From positions 1 through 55,435 of the forward strand of contig CAMLBO010000019.1 of NCBI GenBank assembly GCA_946478305.1: DNA of 55,435 nt. Reading direction: 5' to 3'. Shown piece by piece: positions 37,311 through 46,413 of this stretch. Origin of the DNA: an uncultured Enterobacterales bacterium. Its GTDB lineage: Bacteria > Pseudomonadota > Gammaproteobacteria > Enterobacterales > Enterobacteriaceae. Under the pieces are notes generated by a model. It was not told where the DNA came from and did no database searches. It saw only the letters and a list, made by a program, of their open reading frames with translations. Made by a program: the position numbers and the translations under genes. Each line of letters begins with the position of its first letter. The stretch's first letter is position 1.

Positions 37311-37365
37311 GGTCTTAGCGGTGTGGGCGGCGAGCCCACGGTTTTGATTTTAAACAGTCCCCTGC

Positions 37366-39435
37366 TTACTGAAGCAGAGAAATATCCGCGACTTGCAGGA
37401 ACAACTCCCTCAGCTTGGAGAGAAGCGTCAGGCGATTGACGCGAATCGCCTCATTCTCATCCATCACCATCACGGTGTCAAAGAAGCTGTCGACAGTTTC
37501 ACGTAGCGCAGCCAGTTCCACCAGCGCTTCTTTATATTGGCCAGCGGCGAACAGCGGTTCCAGTTTGTCACGCAGTACCACCAGGTGCGTAGCCAGTTTC
37601 AGCTCAGCAGGCTCTTTCAGTACAGAAGCATGAACGTGTTCCAGCAGGGTGTCTGACGATTTAGCCAGAATATTAGAAACACGTTTGTTGGCAGCGGCCA
37701 GCGTGGCGGCTTCGTCCAGCGTTCGGAAGTAGCTCACCGCTTTCACGCGGGCGTCGAAGTCGGCCGGTTTGGTCGGACGACGTGCCAGCACAGCCTGAAT
37801 AGTATCAACGGCGTGGCCCTCTTCCTGATACCAGGCGCGGAAACGACCGAGCATGAAATCAACCACTTCATCGACCACGTTGACGTTAGTCAGCTTGTCA
37901 CCGTAGAGGCGAACCGCTTCTTCGGTCAGCGTTTGCAGATCCAGAGACAGGTTTTTCTCGACGATGATACGCAGTACGCCGAGCGCAGCACGGCGCAGCG
38001 CGAACGGGTCTTTATCGCCTTTCGGATGTTGCCCGATGCCGAAAATACCGGCCAGGGTGTCCATCTTGTCTGCGATAGCCAGGGCGCAGGCCACCAGCGA
38101 AGCCGGCAACTCGTCGCCCGCAAAGCGTGGCTGATACTGTTCGTTCAGCGCAACCGCGACTTCTTCCTGCTCGCCGTCGTGACGCGCATAGTGCATGCCC
38201 ATCACGCCCTGAGTGTCGGTAAACTCGAACACCATGTTGGTCATCAGATCGCATTTTGACAGCAGACCGGCGCGCTTGGCGTTTTCGACGTTGGCACCAA
38301 TTTTGTCGGCGATCCAACCCGAAAGCGCTTCGATACGGTCGGTTTTATCACGCAACGTGCCGAGCTGTTTTTGGAACATCACCGTGGCCAGACGCGGCAG
38401 GTTATCTTCGAGACGCTTTTTCAGATCGGAGTTGAAGAAGAATTCGGCATCGGCCAGACGCGGACGCACGACTTTCTCGTTACCGGAGATGATCTGCTGC
38501 GGATCTTTGGACTCGATGTTAGTCACGAAGATAAAGTTCGGCAGCAGTTTTCCTGCGGCGTCATATACCGGGAAATACTTCTGGTCGCCCTTCATGGTGT
38601 ACACCAGCGCTTCGGCAGGCACCTTGAGGAATTTCTCTTCGAATTTGGCGGTCAGTACTACTGGCCATTCCACCAGCGAGGTCACTTCTTCCAGCAGGCT
38701 TTCGCTCAGATCGGCGATGCCGCCAATCTGCTTAGCCGCCTGCTCTGCGCCCTGCCGAATAATCGCTTTACGCTGTTCGTAGTCAGCAATCACTTTGCCG
38801 CGTTCGATCAGGATCTGCGGATATTGATCGGCATTGTCGATGGTGAATTCTTGTTCACCCATAAAACGGTGGCCGCGGAGAGTCCGCGCAGAATCGATGC
38901 CGAGTATTTTACCTGGGATCAGTTCGTCACCGAGCAGCAACGTTACCGTGTGAACCGGACGCACAAAGTGCACGTCTGAGTCGCCCCAGCGCATCAATTT
39001 AGGGATGGGTAATTTGGACAGGGACGTAGCCACCATCGGTGCCAGGAGGTGTTGCGCGCTTTCCCCTTTCACGTGAGCACGGTAAACCAACCATTCGCCT
39101 TTGTCCGTCACCAGACGGTCAGCCTGCTCGACGGTGATACCACAACCGCGCGCCCAGCCTTCTGCGGCTTTGCTCGGTTTCCCTTCGGCGTCAAACGCCT
39201 GGGAAACGGCCGGTCCGCGTTTTTCAATTTCGCGGTCAGCCTGCGTGGCGCTCAGGTTGGAGACTTTTACCGCCAGACGGCGCGGAGCGGCGAACCACTT
39301 TACGTCGCCGTGGGGTAAATTGGCGGCATCCAGTTCAGCCGTCAGGTTGGCAGCAAAAGATTCAGCAAGGCTACGCAGCGCCTTTGGTGGCAGCTCTTCG
39401 GTGCCGATTTCCACCAGAAATGTTTTTTCAGTCAT
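37366..39435 (-). CDS. glyS: Glycyl-tRNA synthetase beta subunit
   Basis: This 689-residue beta chain belongs to the bacterial alpha2-beta2 glycyl-tRNA synthetase. It starts [24 protein letters not shown] and contains the HD-domain region and C-terminal anticodon-binding helices, matching E. coli GlyS in length (689). It charges tRNA-Gly together with GlyQ. glyQ precedes it by 9 bases. No usual T-tract terminator follows; the first structure downstream is the GTGGGC/GCCCAC hairpin of the repeat element. Confidence 0.95.
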   Translation of the reverse strand: MTEKTFLVEIGTEELPPKALRSLAESFAANLTAELDAANLPHGDVKWFAAPRRLAVKVSNLSATQADREIEKRGPAVSQAFDAEGKPSKAAEGWARGCGITVEQADRLVTDKGEWLVYRAHVKGESAQHLLAPMVATSLSKLPIPKLMRWGDSDVHFVRPVHTVTLLLGDELIPGKILGIDSARTLRGHRFMGEQEFTIDNADQYPQILIERGKVIADYEQRKAIIRQGAEQAAKQIGGIADLSESLLEEVTSLVEWPVVLTAKFEEKFLKVPAEALVYTMKGDQKYFPVYDAAGKLLPNFIFVTNIESKDPQQIISGNEKVVRPRLADAEFFFNSDLKKRLEDNLPRLATVMFQKQLGTLRDKTDRIEALSGWIADKIGANVENAKRAGLLSKCDLMTNMVFEFTDTQGVMGMHYARHDGEQEEVAVALNEQYQPRFAGDELPASLVACALAIADKMDTLAGIFGIGQHPKGDKDPFALRRAALGVLRIIVEKNLSLDLQTLTEEAVRLYGDKLTNVNVVDEVVDFMLGRFRAWYQEEGHAVDTIQAVLARRPTKPADFDARVKAVSYFRTLDEAATLAAANKRVSNILAKSSDTLLEHVHASVLKEPAELKLATHLVVLRDKLEPLFAAGQYKEALVELAALRETVDSFFDTVMVMDENEAIRVNRLTLLSKLRELFLQVADISLLQ

Positions 39436-39444
39436 GGACTTGTC

Positions 39445-40359
39445 TCACTTCTCGTTCTTTTTGCACATCGGGAAGCCCAGCACTTCGCGGGAGGCGTAAT
39501 AGGCCTCAGCAACCGCTTTAGTCAGGGTACGGATGCGCAGAATGTAGCGCTGGCGTTCAGTCACGGAGATGGCTTTACGCGCGTCCAGCAGGTTGAAGCA
39601 ATGGGCAGCTTTCAGAATGCGTTCGTAAGCCGGCAACGCCAGCGGCTTTTCAAGAGCCAGCAGGGTTTGCGCTTCTTTCTCGTGCTGTTCAAAACAGGTA
39701 AACAGGAAATCGACGTCGGCGTATTCAAAGTTATAGGTGGATTGCTCCACTTCATTCTGATGGAACACGTCGCCGTAGGTGGTTTTACCCAGTGGGCCAT
39801 CGCTCCATACCAGGTCATATACGCTGTCTACGCCCTGGATGTACATCGCCAGACGCTCAAGACCGTAGGTGATTTCGCCGGTAACGGGTTTACATTCCAG
39901 ACCGCCAACCTGCTGGAAGTAAGTGAACTGCGTCACTTCCATGCCGTTGAGCCACACTTCCCAGCCGAGACCCCAGGCGCCGAGCGTCGGGTTTTCCCAG
40001 TTGTCTTCAACGAAGCGGATGTCATGGATAAGCGGGTCCACGCCCAACTCTTTCAGCGAGCCGAGGTAGAGCTCCTGAATGTTGTCCGGGGAAGGTTTGA
40101 TCATCACCTGGAACTGATAATAGTGCTGCAGGCGGTTAGGGTTCTCACCGTAGCGACCGTCGGTCGGGCGGCGGGATGGCTGGACGTAAGCCGCCGCAAA
40201 AGGCTCAGGGCCGAGTGCGCGCAAGCTGGTCATCGGGTGGGAGGTCCCTGCGCCGACTTCCATATCCAGTGGTTGAACGATGGTGCAGCCCTGCTGCGCC
40301 CAATAGTCCTGGAGTGTCAGGATCAGGCCCTGAAAGGTCTTGGTATCAAACTTTTGCAT
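39445..40359 (-). CDS. glyQ: Glycyl-tRNA synthetase alpha subunit
   Basis: This 304-residue catalytic class II subunit has [66 protein letters not shown] (motif 2 region) and [23 protein letters not shown] (motif 3). Its length is that of E. coli GlyQ. It forms the amino-acid-activating part of the enzyme. First gene of glyQ-glyS. The E. coli neighbours ysaB and wecH are replaced upstream by a toxin-antitoxin pair. Confidence 0.95.
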   Translation of the reverse strand: MQKFDTKTFQGLILTLQDYWAQQGCTIVQPLDMEVGAGTSHPMTSLRALGPEPFAAAYVQPSRRPTDGRYGENPNRLQHYYQFQVMIKPSPDNIQELYLGSLKELGVDPLIHDIRFVEDNWENPTLGAWGLGWEVWLNGMEVTQFTYFQQVGGLECKPVTGEITYGLERLAMYIQGVDSVYDLVWSDGPLGKTTYGDVFHQNEVEQSTYNFEYADVDFLFTCFEQHEKEAQTLLALEKPLALPAYERILKAAHCFNLLDARKAISVTERQRYILRIRTLTKAVAEAYYASREVLGFPMCKKNEK

Positions 40360-40479
40360 GTTGGTTTCGCACGCGAGACAGTGAGTTTAAAAGAGTGCGC
40401 CAGTATACCCGCTGAGCGGAAGATAATCAGCCAGAATCAGGCAACAGTTCTATCCGATTGACGATTTGAAGGTCAGTAT

Positions 40480-40764
40480 TCAGCGCTTCTCGGCCAGTTT
40501 GTACGCCTCACTGCCTTCGCGCTTACCAATAGCGACAACAATGACGACGATTTCCTGATCTTCTACCTGATAGACCAGACGATATCCCAGACTTCGAAGT
40601 TTAATTTTATATCGATTGGTTTTCGGCCCGCATAGCCGTGCAGAAACCACATGAGGGTTTTCAAGACGTTCGGCCAGTTTCTTTTTAAATTGGCCTCTAA
40701 TCGGTGGGGCAAGTGCCTTCCATTCCTTAAAGGCCGATTTTAGAAAATCGAGTTTATAAGTCAT
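40480..40764 (-). CDS. stbE: RelE/StbE-type toxin
   Basis: This 94-residue basic protein of the RelE/ParE superfamily has YKLDFLKSAFKEWKALAPPIRGQFKKKLAERLENP, then RLCGPKTNRYKIKLRSLGYRLVYQVEDQEIVVIVVAIGKRE. The R-Y-K-I-K-L and G-Y-R-L-V-Y strands are typical of StbE/RelE mRNA-cleaving toxins. It overlaps the antitoxin gene by 11 bases and so is translated with it. The arginines and lysines used for catalysis are retained, suggesting an active toxin. Confidence 0.88.
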   Translation of the reverse strand: MTYKLDFLKSAFKEWKALAPPIRGQFKKKLAERLENPHVVSARLCGPKTNRYKIKLRSLGYRLVYQVEDQEIVVIVVAIGKREGSEAYKLAEKR

Positions 40765-41002
40765 CCAGCGTCAGCCTTATTCTTTCTTCGCCCTGACGCG
40801 CATCCATTATGCGGTTCAGCTCCACGTCTTCTGCAAGGCTGAGAAAATAAGCGTACACATCTGGCGGGACACAATAAAAGGCTGGTTCATTGCGGTTTAG
40901 AATCGCTACCGCTTCCCCTTCTCCGGCGGTAAACGTCCCCATCGGATCACGTTTCAACTCGGTAATGCTGGCGGCAGATGAAGTCAGAATTTCAAACGGC
41001 AT
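40754..41002 (-). CDS. stbD: StbD/Phd/YefM-type antitoxin
   Basis: This 82-residue protein begins MPFEILTSSAASITELKRDPMGTFTAGEGEAVAILNRNEPAFYCVPPDVYAYFLS, the Phd/YefM/StbD DNA-binding fold, followed by an acidic toxin-binding tail (EDVELNRIMDARQGEERIRLTLDDL). It comes first in the operon, as usual for antitoxins. It probably represses its own promoter through the palindrome at 41040-41056. Confidence 0.88.
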   Translation of the reverse strand: MPFEILTSSAASITELKRDPMGTFTAGEGEAVAILNRNEPAFYCVPPDVYAYFLSLAEDVELNRIMDARQGEERIRLTLDDL

Positions 41003-41030
41003 AGGTTTTCTCCTGTCACACTATGCCGTT

Positions 41031-41056
41031 ATTATAACATTAAAGGACACCTTTAA
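41031..41056 (-). promoter_or_regulatory. stbDE promoter and operator
   Basis: A TATAAT -10 reads on the minus strand at 41036-41031. Immediately upstream is the palindrome TTAAAGG-ACA-CCTTTAA (41040-41056), overlapping the -10/-35 spacer, a good place for autorepression by StbD. Confidence 0.6.
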
Positions 41057-41081
41057 AAGCACCACTAAAGATGCTTTTAAA
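41052..41081 (-). terminator. Hairpin at the end of the autotransporter gene
   Basis: TTTAAAAGC (41052-41060) pairs with GCTTTTAAA (41073-41081), spacer of 12. It includes the autotransporter stop codon and may act as its terminator. Confidence 0.45.
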
Positions 41082-43098
41082 ATCTCGCACTGATCCCCGC
41101 GTTGTACGAGGTCTGTTCGCCGGAATCCAGCCCGGTGGTTTGCGACACGGCGGCGAAAGCGGCGATGTTATCGGTGATCTGCACGTTGGCACCGAGGGTC
41201 ATGTCGACCCAGTCGTTATCCTGCTCACCGGTGGTACGGCTAAAGCGGGTACGGGTGGATTTTATCGCGCCGGTGGCAGTATAGGTGTCGTCCCCAAACT
41301 GGCGGTCATAGGTCACCTGCGCATACGGGTTCACGATGCCAAGCTCAGCATTGAGACGCCAACCCAGCGCGCCAATTTGCGAATGGGAAGTCTGGTCGCC
41401 AAAGCGCATTGAGGTGCTGTTGTTATCCTTCTCCTCATAGCCATCGATTTGGCTGTAATCCCAGCTGTATTGAGCGACCGGGCCAGTTTTCAGCACCGGT
41501 AGAATCGGGAAGTCCCAGCCTGCGGTAACGCGCCCGCCGATCTGCTTGCCGTTGGTTTCGCCACTTTCAGTTCGGGTGGTCGGACCAAGCTTCATACTGC
41601 GGTTAATATCGTCATAGTTCATCGAGCCATAGTGGATATCGCCGTTGAGCCAGCCGTTATCGGCGATTTTCACGCCGGTGAATGCGGTTGCCATCCAGCC
41701 ACGCGTGCGGTAGTTGAAATTACCGGTCGGGTCCTGCTTGTCGTCAGCACCGGAGAGCATCACGCCCATCATCCAGCGCTCGGTCAACTGGTAGTCCAGA
41801 CCGATATTCAGTGAATTAGTGGTCAGATCACCATCTCCTAACCCCAGTGAGGGATTAAATTTGCTGTCAGCACTTTGCCCGGCATAACCACCGAACATCC
41901 CAAAAGTGCCAGAGTCATTATTTTGGGTGCGCAACTGCTGATAACGACTGTCGAGTAACCCCTGCGTATTACGCGTTAGCGCCAGTGAGCCTTGGTTCAA
42001 TGCTGTCACCTCAAGCGGGCCGTTGATCACCGACTGCATATAGTCGGCAATCAGGGCGTGGGCCTGCGGTGTCGGGTGGAAATGGTCGGCAAACAGGAAG
42101 GATTTACTGGCGTCAAAGCCTGGCAGATTGGAGGTACATTCCGAGGCCGACGTCCCAACCGGACACGCGGTACCGGCCGTGTTGGCGAAACCGTAGCGGG
42201 CCGGATCGGCGATCACTTCGTTGAACAAACCGTTGATATCAACACGCGCAATGTTACCGCCGGTCTTTGCCAACGCGATATCCTCAGTGGTGTTGTAGGT
42301 GTCGGTCAGGTCACTCGCCACGCTTTTCAGTGTGTCATAGGCGGCGATAAGTCCTTTTGAGAGCAGGTCCTGAACCAGTGCAGAATCCAGACCTGCGGTC
42401 GTTGAGGCCTTCAGCGCATTGTGAATCGCTTCGGTGCGGGCATCGGCATTCGGCGTGTCCTGAGCATTCAGGTATTTATAGGCAGCGTCTAACGCCTGCT
42501 GCTGTACTGGCAACAACCCAACCTGAATAATGCCCTCCATCAGCACAGGTGTCAGACCGATGTTTGGCACCGTTGGCACCACAACAGTGCCCGCTCCTGC
42601 TTTCAGTAAATCATTCACCTGCGACGCTGCCTGCGTGGCGCTGTTCGTCGCAATATCTACAGCTTTGATGGGGTTGAGGCTCAGCGCCGCGGCGGCTAAA
42701 TCATTGCCGCCAATCCAGTGAACGTACAGGCCATTTGGGTCCGCTTTTCCCCCGGTTGAGGCCAAATAGCTTTTCACCTGGGCCTGCGTTGTGTAGTCCG
42801 AGTCCAGCCCCGGCACCGCCACACCTCCCCCTTCGGCGTAATTCAATCCACCCTGCGAAGAGGGTTTGAGCGTGGTGCCGATATTGTTCGCAAGAATTTC
42901 GTCGTAAAGCTGATGTGAGCTGCTGTCAAAGGTCCAGCGACCAATGTTACCGGTGTCGCTGAGGCTGTCGCCAAAGACATACATTTGGTCATAAGCCTGC
43001 GCCGGAGCGTAAATGCCCAGGCACAGCGCCGTCGCCAGCGCACCCTGCGCCAGACGGAAAATAGGAGCATTTTTGCGGATTATCGTTTTGCGGGTCAT
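41077..43098 (-). CDS. GDSL-family esterase autotransporter (EstA/type Va secretion)
   Basis: This 673-residue protein has a signal peptide (about 1-36, ending YAPAQA). The passenger is a GDSL lipase/esterase with the nucleophile in VFGDSLSDTGNIG, the block III segment IGGNDLAA, and Asp-His in DHFHPTPQAHALIADYM. A C-terminal autotransporter beta-barrel of about 270 residues ends in Phe (NAGISARF). Such enzymes stay on the cell surface and cleave esters; EstA-type proteins influence motility and biofilm in Pseudomonas. The start at 43098 is preferred over a TTG four codons earlier. Monocistronic. Confidence 0.9.
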   Translation of the reverse strand: MTRKTIIRKNAPIFRLAQGALATALCLGIYAPAQAYDQMYVFGDSLSDTGNIGRWTFDSSSHQLYDEILANNIGTTLKPSSQGGLNYAEGGGVAVPGLDSDYTTQAQVKSYLASTGGKADPNGLYVHWIGGNDLAAAALSLNPIKAVDIATNSATQAASQVNDLLKAGAGTVVVPTVPNIGLTPVLMEGIIQVGLLPVQQQALDAAYKYLNAQDTPNADARTEAIHNALKASTTAGLDSALVQDLLSKGLIAAYDTLKSVASDLTDTYNTTEDIALAKTGGNIARVDINGLFNEVIADPARYGFANTAGTACPVGTSASECTSNLPGFDASKSFLFADHFHPTPQAHALIADYMQSVINGPLEVTALNQGSLALTRNTQGLLDSRYQQLRTQNNDSGTFGMFGGYAGQSADSKFNPSLGLGDGDLTTNSLNIGLDYQLTERWMMGVMLSGADDKQDPTGNFNYRTRGWMATAFTGVKIADNGWLNGDIHYGSMNYDDINRSMKLGPTTRTESGETNGKQIGGRVTAGWDFPILPVLKTGPVAQYSWDYSQIDGYEEKDNNSTSMRFGDQTSHSQIGALGWRLNAELGIVNPYAQVTYDRQFGDDTYTATGAIKSTRTRFSRTTGEQDNDWVDMTLGANVQITDNIAAFAAVSQTTGLDSGEQTSYNAGISARF

Positions 43099-43280
43099 AG
43101 AGGTTTCCAAAAAGAAGCAAAGGTGAAAGTCAGTCAGAATGTAAGGATTCTGTAATTTGTGGTTTTGACTATGGTTCAGATTGGCGGGGGGTCAAGGTGG
43201 GGATGCATAAAACGGGACGTTGCAGAGTAATCTGATAAGTAACACTATGGGCCACTTTCATTACGGTAAGGGCAGACGAC

Positions 43281-43847
43281 ATGACAAGGTGCAGCTGGGT
43301 TTCCAAAGAGCCTATTTATCTCGACTACCACGACAAGGAATGGGGCGTCCCGGTCAAAGATAGCCGTGAACTGTTCGAAATGCTCTGTCTTGAAGGCCAG
43401 CAGGCCGGGCTGTCGTGGATCACCGTGTTAAGAAAGCGCGATAACTACCGCCGCTGTTTCCATCATTTTGACCCGGTACGCATCGCCAAAATGACTGACG
43501 ACGATGTTGAAACGCTGGTACTGGATGCCGGGATCATCCGCCATCGCGGCAAAATCAAAGCCATTATTGGTAACGCGCAGGCCTATCTGGCGATGCAGGC
43601 CAGCGGCGAGGACTTTTCAGCCTTCATCTGGAGTTTTGTTGACCACCAACCGGTCATCAATAATCCGCTCGGCCCGGAGGGCGTACCGGCAAAAACTGCC
43701 GTGTCCGATTCCATGTCTAAGACGCTGAAAAAGAAAGGGTTTAAATTTATCGGATCGACCATCTGCTACGCGTTTATGCAGGCCAGCGGATTGGTGAACG
43801 ATCATCAATCTTACTGTTTCTGCCATCCGAAAAACCAGCCAGTATGA
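43281..43847 (+). CDS. tag: 3-methyladenine DNA glycosylase I
   Basis: This 188-residue helix-hairpin-helix glycosylase removes 3-methyladenine from DNA. Landmarks are RCSWVSKEPIYLDYHDKEWGVP, FEMLCLEGQQAGLSWITVLRKR, and ATTICYAFMQASGLVNDHxxxCFCH-type end (here STICYAFMQASGLVNDHQSYCFCH). Zinc ligands Cys4, His17, and the C-terminal His/Cys are present. It overlaps yiaC by 4 bases (ATGA), the same order as in E. coli. Confidence 0.95.
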   Translation: MTRCSWVSKEPIYLDYHDKEWGVPVKDSRELFEMLCLEGQQAGLSWITVLRKRDNYRRCFHHFDPVRIAKMTDDDVETLVLDAGIIRHRGKIKAIIGNAQAYLAMQASGEDFSAFIWSFVDHQPVINNPLGPEGVPAKTAVSDSMSKTLKKKGFKFIGSTICYAFMQASGLVNDHQSYCFCHPKNQPV

Positions 43848-44296
43848 TCCGCCGCTCAGCGCCTGCTGATATCGAAGCCATTATGCTGCTGTGGCTACGC
43901 AGCACGCTGGCGGCCCATCCGTTTATTGATGAGTCTTACTGGTATGAAAGTGCCGCCATGGTGCGCGAGACCTTCCTGCCGCAGGCGACCACCTGGGTTT
44001 CCTGCGCCGAGGGGGATGAGATAAACGGCTTTATCAGCGTGCTGAATCAGCAGTTTATCGGCGCGCTGTTTGTTAAAGAGAGCGTTTATGGCCTGGGCGT
44101 GGCTCAGCAATTAATGCAGCAGGCGAAGGCGCAATTCCCGCTGTTGCTGCTTGAGGTCTATCAGCAAAACCACCGCGCCGTGGCCTTCTATCGCAAAGAG
44201 GGTTTTCTGGTGGTCAACGACACCCTGCACCCCGGCACCGGCCTCCCAACCTGGGTTCTGCGCTGGCACGCTCCGCTTTCCTCCTCACCTTTGTGA
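43844..44296 (+). CDS. yiaC: YiaC, protein lysine N-acetyltransferase (GNAT)
   Basis: This 150-residue GNAT is close to E. coli YiaC, which has been shown to acetylate protein lysines. It starts MIRRSAPADIEAIMLLWL and has GALFVKESVYGLGVAQQLMQQAK as the acetyl-CoA site and LLLLEVYQQNHRAVAFYRKEGF as motif B. Translation is coupled to tag by a 4-base overlap. In E. coli bisC follows; here it is absent and yiaD comes next. Confidence 0.9.
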   Translation: MIRRSAPADIEAIMLLWLRSTLAAHPFIDESYWYESAAMVRETFLPQATTWVSCAEGDEINGFISVLNQQFIGALFVKESVYGLGVAQQLMQQAKAQFPLLLLEVYQQNHRAVAFYRKEGFLVVNDTLHPGTGLPTWVLRWHAPLSSSPL

Positions 44297-44511
44297 ATCG
44301 TCCCGGCGTGTAAAAACAGAGTTCCGGAATACTCCTACTGCTTAACACCACTAAATTGCGCATAAAGAGCGCCACAATGCCGCATGGCCCATGTCTGCCG
44401 GTTGCACTTCTTTATGTTTTGACACGTTTTTGTTTGCAACTTGTGTTGAGCAACGCAGTCATAATGGAATCAATCCGGCTTGAAACAGAAAACATCCAGA
44501 AAGGAAATAAG

Positions 44512-45174
44512 ATGAACAAAAGACTTATCGTGGTTGCAGGCGCCCTTTGCGTGACAATGGGCCTGTCAGCTTGTACCACCAACCCGTATACCGGCGAGTC
44601 TGAAGCAGGGAAATCAGGTATTGGTGCCGGTTTGGGTGCTGCGCTGGGCGCAGGTGTAGGGATGCTTTCATCTTCCAAAAAAGATCGCGGCAAAGGCGCC
44701 CTGATTGGCGCGGCGGCGGGTGCGGCTCTTGGCGGCGGCGCAGGCTATTATATGGATGTGCAGGAATCTAAATTGCGCGACAAAATGAAAGGCACCGGCG
44801 TCAGCGTAACCCGTCAGGGCGATAACATCGTGCTGAACATGCCAAACAATGTGACCTTTGATTCCAGCAGCAGCACGTTGAAACCGGCGGGCGCCAATAC
44901 GCTGACCGGCGTGGCGATGGTGCTGAAAGAGTACCCGAAAACTGCCGTTAACGTGGTTGGCTACACTGACAGCACCGGTACCCGTGCGCTTAACATGAAA
45001 CTGTCGCAGCAGCGTGCAGACGGTGTCGGCAGTGCGTTGATCACCCAGGGTGTGGCGGGCAGCCGCGTTCATACCACCGGTGCCGGCCCGGATAATCCGA
45101 TTGCCAGCAACAGCACCGAAGAAGGCAAAGCCCAAAACCGCCGCGTTGAGATCACCCTCAGCCCGTTGCAGTAA
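44512..45174 (+). CDS. yiaD: YiaD, OmpA-family lipoprotein
   Basis: This 220-residue lipoprotein has lipobox LSAC at Cys21. A glycine-zipper segment follows (about 33-82; GIGAGLGAALGAGVGM and GALIGAAAGAALGGGAGYY), and a C-terminal OmpA-like peptidoglycan-binding domain (about 100-215; VNVVGYTDSTGTRALNMKLSQQRADGV, NRRVEITLSPL). It is close to E. coli YiaD, a multicopy suppressor of a BamB defect. The ATG at 44512 follows AAAGGAAATAAG. A strong terminator follows. Confidence 0.92.
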   Translation: MNKRLIVVAGALCVTMGLSACTTNPYTGESEAGKSGIGAGLGAALGAGVGMLSSSKKDRGKGALIGAAAGAALGGGAGYYMDVQESKLRDKMKGTGVSVTRQGDNIVLNMPNNVTFDSSSSTLKPAGANTLTGVAMVLKEYPKTAVNVVGYTDSTGTRALNMKLSQQRADGVGSALITQGVAGSRVHTTGAGPDNPIASNSTEEGKAQNRRVEITLSPLQ

Positions 45175-45194
45175 GTTTTTGCCAACGTTGACAG

Positions 45195-45216
45195 CGGGGC
45201 CGAAAGGCCCCGTTTT
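45195..45216 (+). terminator. Rho-independent terminator of yiaD
   Basis: CGGGGCC (45195-45201), tetraloop GAAA, GGCCCCG (45206-45212), then TTTT. Confidence 0.9.
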
Positions 45217-45300
45217 GCGTGCTACGCTACGCGCCTGCCCTGCTGATGTGATATTCTTTCGCCCTCTGTTTCTTCCCCTTTTTCCGCGCCGGAACCTGCT

Positions 45301-46311
45301 ATGTCACTGAAAGATATTGCTAAAGAACTCGGGTTATCCGTGACGACCGTCAGCCGTGCGCTGAACGGTTACAGTGACGTGTCGGCTGAAACCAAAGCGC
45401 GGGTTGAGGAAACGGCACAGCGGCGCGGCTACCGGCCGAACACCCTGGCCCGACGTCTTAAAATGGGCAAGATCGACGCCGTTGGCTTACTTTTCCCTTT
45501 CACTTCGCACCCCTTGAGCAACTCATCCTTTATCGGGATGGTCGGCTGCATTACTTCTGAGTTGGCGAAAAACGAAGTGGATTTGCTGCTGGTCGCTGAT
45601 GAGCTTCCGCACTTTTCCTACAGTCGCCTGGTGGAAAGCAAACGCGTGGGTGCCATGCTGGTTGCCCATACGTTGGTGCAGGATCCACGCCTTCAGGATC
45701 TACAGCGGCGTAATTTTCCTTTCCTGGCGCTCGGCCGCAGCCAGCTGACCCATGATTACGCCTGGTTTGATTTTGATAACCGCGCAGGGATGGAAATGGC
45801 CGTGACGCATCTGGTCGGTCTCGGCCATCGGCGTATTGCATACCTTGGCGAAAATAATCATCAGTCGTTTATTGGCTTGCGTCGGCAAGGCTATCTCGAG
45901 GGAATGGCCACATCGGGTTTGACCGTTCCTCCTGAGTGGATACGCAAAGTCGGCCCCAGCCGTCGTGACGGTTATCTGGCAACCCGGGAGCTGATGGCGC
46001 TCCCGGTGCCGCCAACCGCCATTGTTTGTGACTGCAATATGCACGGCGAAGGCGCCGCCATGGCACTGCATGAAGCCGGGCTGCTGCTGAGTGGAAAAGT
46101 CTCGCTGATCATTTATGATGGCCTGCCTGCGGACAGCCTGCCTGACGTCGACGTGACGGCCATCGTGGAAAATACCCGCGAAGCCGTGGGCAAACAGATT
46201 GCAGATATGACACTGGCTCTTATCTGCGGCGAAAAACCGTCTAACCTGCAGGTATTATGGCAGCCTGTGCTGCAACCTGGCGCTACCGCTAACCCTCCCG
46301 TAAAAAATTAA
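45301..46311 (+). CDS. LacI-family repressor of the alpha-galactoside operon
   Basis: This 336-residue regulator has an N-terminal LacI HTH (MSLKDIAKELGLSVTTVSRALNGYSDVSAETKARVEETAQRRGYRPNTLARRLKMG) and hinge helix, then a periplasmic-binding-protein-like sensor (about 60-330). It lies directly before rafA on the same strand, and the 18-bp operator at 46353-46370 is between them. It therefore most likely represses rafA-rafB and responds to an alpha-galactoside (RafR-like). Confidence 0.85.
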   Translation: MSLKDIAKELGLSVTTVSRALNGYSDVSAETKARVEETAQRRGYRPNTLARRLKMGKIDAVGLLFPFTSHPLSNSSFIGMVGCITSELAKNEVDLLLVADELPHFSYSRLVESKRVGAMLVAHTLVQDPRLQDLQRRNFPFLALGRSQLTHDYAWFDFDNRAGMEMAVTHLVGLGHRRIAYLGENNHQSFIGLRRQGYLEGMATSGLTVPPEWIRKVGPSRRDGYLATRELMALPVPPTAIVCDCNMHGEGAAMALHEAGLLLSGKVSLIIYDGLPADSLPDVDVTAIVENTREAVGKQIADMTLALICGEKPSNLQVLWQPVLQPGATANPPVKN

Positions 46312-46352
46312 TTTTCCACGCTGTGTCACAAATACGGTGTTTTTTATTACGC

Positions 46353-46370
46353 ATCCGAAACGTTTCGGAT
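46353..46370. promoter_or_regulatory. Perfect 18-bp LacI-family operator
   Basis: ATCCGAAACGTTTCGGAT is an exact palindrome centred on the CpG, with the AAACGTTT core typical of LacI/GalR-family operators. It lies 44 bases before the rafA start. Confidence 0.88.
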
Positions 46371-46413
46371 CAATGCTTACTCCACGTAAATAAGACTCCG
46401 AGAGCCGCAATAC

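Larger units (their letters stand above)
36767..37355. repeat. Structured composite inverted-repeat element with (GAATTT)6 core
   Basis: This is a gene-free segment between yiaF and glyS. The left arm (about 36767-37004) and the reverse complement of the right arm (about 37088-37355) align in blocks: a GTTTTAAA-like edge; CGTGGGCTCGCCGCCCACAC (36789-36808 and 37321-37340, exact); TGGCCCA; a 10-bp hairpin; GGAnTCCnGCG; ATGGCCGTGTTTCAGGT (36883-36899 and 37202-37218, exact); ATAGCCGCAAA; GCGGTTC; TTTTGAA-GCGGCC. The hairpins AAAGGAGGTT/AACCTCCTTT (left) and AGAGGGTGCG/CGCACCTTCT (right) occupy the same place with different stem sequences. The arms enclose a microsatellite. Short frames in it are not convincing genes. 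Confidence 0.85.

Noticed and set aside
36758-37347. Several open frames of 66-123 codons inside the inverted-repeat element, including Phe-Lys, Asn-Ser and Glu-Phe repeats
   Set aside because: They are translations of the hairpins and of the GAATTT microsatellite in different frames, have no convincing ribosome sites or known domains, and overlap each other on both strands.
40360-40479. T-box or other glycine-responsive leader before glyQ
   Set aside because: No specifier-loop or antiterminator structure is visible, and T-boxes are not expected in this group.
46312-46352. CRP site before rafA (TGTGTCACA)
   Set aside because: The two half-sites are not at the required 6-base spacing; only one good half is present.
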